Shown here piece after piece: positions 5,477-6,980 of a stretch of 6,980 nt of DNA. The DNA lies in contig CALAMX010000160.1 of the NCBI GenBank assembly GCA_937925755.1, positions 1 to 6,980 on the forward strand. Direction: 5' to 3'. The notes below the pieces were generated by a model that was not told where the DNA came from, ran no database searches, and was given only the letters and a program-made list of their open reading frames with translations. A program made the translations under genes and the position numbers. Numbering within the stretch: the first letter of the stretch is position 1; each line of letters begins with the position of its first letter. Source of the stretch: an uncultured Burkholderiales bacterium. Lineage in GTDB: Bacteria > Pseudomonadota > Gammaproteobacteria > Burkholderiales > Thiobacillaceae.

Positions 5477-6309
5477 GCGCTCAACTCCCGATGGCGGATC
5501 AGCACCTGCTGATACTGCCCGAAGTAGCCGGCCAGGGCCTCGGCGAAATAGACGGAGCGATGCCTGCCGCCGGTGCAGCCCAGGGCGACGGTGAGATAGC
5601 TGCGGTTGTCCTGAATAAAGGCCGGCAGCCATTTCTCGACATAGGCGCGGATGTCCTCCAGCATCTGCATGACCATGGGCTCGGCCTGTAGGAAGGCGAT
5701 CACCGCCGGGTCCGCCCCGGTGAGCGGGCGCAGGATGGGATCGTAATGCGGGTTGGGCAGGCAGCGCACGTCGAAGACCAGGTCCGCATCGAGTGGGATG
5801 CCGTGCTTGAAACCGAAGGACTCGAACACCAGGGTGAAGCGCGCATTGGATAGCTTGAGGAATTCGCGCAGCCAGGCGCGCAGGGCGTTGGCCGAGGTAT
5901 CGCTGGTATCCATCCGGTGCCCTAGACCGGACAGCCCGCTCAACAGCTCGCGCTCGGCGCGGATGGCCTCCTGCAGTGACAATTCGCCCGTGCTCAAGGG
6001 GTGGCGCCGCCGGGTCTCGGAGTAGCGCCGCACCAGGGTCTCCTCTTTCGCCTCGAGGAAGATCACGCGTAAATCATAGCGGTTACGCAGCCGTTGCAAC
6101 TGCCCCGGCAACCCTGCCAGGCCTTTTTCGCTGCGCGCATCCACGCTCACCGCCACGTCGCGATAGCCCGACTGCTCCAGGTAGAGCAGCGTATCTTCCA
6201 GCAGGGCGGCGGGTAGGTTGTCGATGCAGTAGAGGCCGGCGTCTTCCAGGAGGTTCAGGGCGATGCTCTTGCCCGAGCCGGACAGCCCGGTGATGACGAC
6301 CACTCGCAT
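5473..6309 (-). CDS. rapZ: RNase adapter protein RapZ (YvcJ/YhbJ family)
   Basis: RapZ binds nucleotides and, in E. coli, GlcN6P and the small RNA GlmZ, delivering it to RNase E to tune GlmS and envelope amino-sugar synthesis. The 278-residue product has the N-terminal Walker A GLSGSGKS (8-15), YCIDNLP (27-33), SVDAR (55-59), a central FLEAKEETLVRRYSETRRRHPL (84-105), FESFGFKHGIPLDADLVFDVR (162-182), and the C-terminal GCTGGRHRSV (244-253) of the sugar-binding domain. The tail ends at RHRELSA, without a long basic extension, so E. coli-like RNA binding cannot be assumed. The start is ATG 6309, with only a weak ribosome binding site. Usual neighbours ptsN and hprK are absent upstream, where trpB2 diverges. 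Its stop is coupled to the NusG-II gene. Confidence 0.96.
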   Translation of the reverse strand: MRVVVITGLSGSGKSIALNLLEDAGLYCIDNLPAALLEDTLLYLEQSGYRDVAVSVDARSEKGLAGLPGQLQRLRNRYDLRVIFLEAKEETLVRRYSETRRRHPLSTGELSLQEAIRAERELLSGLSGLGHRMDTSDTSANALRAWLREFLKLSNARFTLVFESFGFKHGIPLDADLVFDVRCLPNPHYDPILRPLTGADPAVIAFLQAEPMVMQMLEDIRAYVEKWLPAFIQDNRSYLTVALGCTGGRHRSVYFAEALAGYFGQYQQVLIRHRELSA

Positions 6310-6336
6310 GGCAAATCCAAGGCGAATCCAGCCAGC

Positions 6337-6342
6337 ATTATG
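6337..6342 (-). promoter_or_regulatory. Candidate -10 element for rapZ
   Basis: On the minus strand CATAAT matches five of six -10 positions and would start transcription near 6330, about 20 bases before the rapZ ATG. No -35 hexamer of comparable quality lies 16-18 bases upstream, so the call is tentative. If correct, the whole rapZ-NusG-II-Gx-ubiX-LON cluster would be driven from here. Confidence 0.35.
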
Positions 6343-6404
6343 CCTGAGTCAGGGGTAGAAGCGGGCTGGGCGTCCATCAGGCAGGAGTAAGTCGCCGGCG
6401 CAAA

Positions 6405-6425
6405 GGCGCACCACCTCTATGCGCC
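6405..6425. other. Perfect hairpin with an anti-Shine-Dalgarno-like loop upstream of trpB2
   Basis: GGCGCA (6405-6410) and TGCGCC (6420-6425) pair perfectly around the 9-base loop CCACCTCTA. On the plus strand the loop core CACCTC is complementary to GAGGTG-type ribosome binding sites. It lies about 200 bases before the trpB2 Shine-Dalgarno sequence, so any interaction would be long range. It may be only a chance repeat in GC-rich DNA. Confidence 0.3.
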
Positions 6426-6609
6426 GACCCCCTGGATACGGGAATCAGGGCATCGTTGAGCTTAGGTATCCCCAAAAATCGTCGCAAGCGGGCAGAGGGC
6501 AAGGCGCTCGCAGCGCAGCGACCGAACCCTGACGATCGTGTCCTGGAGGACCGAGGCTTTGCGCACAGGGCAGTGCTGGTCTACGATGAGGCACTCGTCT
6601 CACGCCCAC

Positions 6610-6616
6610 GGAGGAG
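6610..6616 (+). promoter_or_regulatory. Strong ribosome binding site of trpB2
   Basis: GGAGGAG lies four bases before the ATG at 6621. It contains a near-ideal purine-rich core and fixes the start of the gene, with no competing in-frame start nearby. Its strength contrasts with the weak sites before rapZ and coq7. Confidence 0.8.
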
Positions 6617-6620
6617 CGCC

Positions 6621-6980
6621 ATGCCGCTGACCAAGATACTGCTCGAAGAGCAGGACATCCCCACCCATTGGTACAACGTGGTGGCCGATATGCCCAACCC
6701 GCCGGCGCCACCGCTGGGCCCGGATGGCAAGCCGGTGGGGCCGGAACAGATGCTGGCCATCTTCCCCGCCAACATCCTGGAGCAGGAGATGAGCACCGAG
6801 CGCTGGATCCCCATACCGGAGCCGGTGCGCGAGGTCTACCGGCTGTGGCGCCCCTCGCCGCTCGTGCGGGCGCACCGTCTGGAAAAGGTCCTCGGCACCC
6901 CCGCCCGGATCTATTTCAAGTACGAGGGGGTGTCGCCGGCCGGCTCGCACAAACCCAATTCCGCCGTGGCACAGGCCTAT
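6621..6980 (+). CDS. TrpB2-type tryptophan synthase beta-like PLP enzyme, N-terminal part (runs off right edge)
   Basis: The beta reaction joins indole and serine using pyridoxal phosphate. The 120 visible codons begin MPLTKILLEEQDIPTHWYNV and continue into LWRPSPLVRAHRLEKVLGTPARIYFKYEGVSPAGSHKPNSAVAQAY, the stretch leading to the catalytic lysine. The PLP-binding Lys111 lies in GSHKPNSA. An N-terminal extension with WYNV, the Pro-rich segment 25-41, and the ARIYFKYEGVSPAGSHK form are typical of TrpB2, not of TrpB1, which partners TrpA. TrpB2 often lacks trpA nearby, and none is visible here. The frame is open to the last base, so the truncation is by the window. Start ATG 6621 has a strong ribosome binding site. 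I withhold the symbol trpB because the main trpB may be elsewhere. Confidence 0.92.
   Translation, partial: MPLTKILLEEQDIPTHWYNVVADMPNPPAPPLGPDGKPVGPEQMLAIFPANILEQEMSTERWIPIPEPVREVYRLWRPSPLVRAHRLEKVLGTPARIYFKYEGVSPAGSHKPNSAVAQAY

Larger units (their letters stand above)
6310..6620. other. Non-coding gap between divergent rapZ and trpB2
   Basis: This 311-base gap contains no convincing gene. Frames crossing it are shadows without recognisable proteins. It must hold the promoters of rapZ (minus) and trpB2 (plus); the rapZ -10 candidate is the clearest, and I see no good -10/-35 pair for trpB2. Small inverted repeats occur at 6405-6425, 6504-6516 (GCGCT/AGCGC) and 6540-6551 (GTCCT/AGGAC). None has a T-run. 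No Trp-codon-rich leader peptide precedes trpB2, so classical Trp attenuation is not supported. Confidence 0.5.

Noticed and set aside
6504..6551. Small inverted repeats GCGCT/AGCGC and GTCCT/AGGAC as terminators
   Set aside because: The stems are only five base pairs and no T-run follows on either strand. Such repeats are expected by chance in GC-rich DNA.
6586..6630. A 14-residue leader-peptide-like ORF ending just inside trpB2
   Set aside because: It has no ribosome binding site and no tryptophan codons, so it is not supported as an attenuator peptide. The overlap with the trpB2 start is probably coincidental.

Overview
This is a GC-rich, gene-dense stretch of proteobacterial chromosome made of housekeeping genes, with no mobile elements, CRISPR arrays, tRNA or rRNA genes visible. 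The rplM-rpsI-argC order, a Coq7-type ubiquinone hydroxylase, RapZ and a UbiX flavin prenyltransferase point to a ubiquinone-making gamma- or betaproteobacterium. A Chromatiales-like gammaproteobacterium fits best, but that placement is inferred from gene content and not from a database search.

Layout. (1) Positions 1-1388, minus strand: a promoter drives rplM (L13) and rpsI (S9), followed by a strong intrinsic terminator and then the 5' part of argC, which runs off the left edge. (2) Positions about 1407-2645, plus strand: a membrane-anchored DUF218 (ElyC/SanA/YdcF-like) protein is translationally coupled by an ATGA overlap to an OsmC-family protein. (3) Positions 2633-6309, minus strand: rapZ, a NusG-domain-II protein, a Gx-family membrane protein, ubiX, a stand-alone LON-domain protein, then coq7. 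The first four genes overlap end to end (4, 20 and 4 bases), the LON gene follows ubiX after 15 bases, and coq7 lies 78 bases further on and may have its own promoter. The 3' ends of coq7 and the OsmC gene overlap convergently by 13 bases. (4) Positions 6310-6620: a gap without a recognisable gene between the divergent rapZ and trpB2. (5) Positions 6621-6980, plus strand: the 5' third of a TrpB2-type tryptophan synthase beta gene, running off the right edge.

How the genes may work together. rapZ is a small-RNA/envelope-sugar regulator. The NusG-II/Gx pair looks like an uncharacterised membrane redox or transport module. UbiX makes prenylated FMN for UbiD-type decarboxylases of ubiquinone synthesis, and Coq7 performs a late hydroxylation in the same pathway, so the minus-strand cluster has a quinone/flavin theme. 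The most interesting item is the tightly coupled RapZ / NusG-II / Gx / UbiX block. Both TTG-started genes in the cluster (NusG-II and LON) are easily mis-called. I see no clear evidence for a wholly new system. The findings are mostly about unusual coupling, start codons, leader structures and the NusG-II/Gx module.
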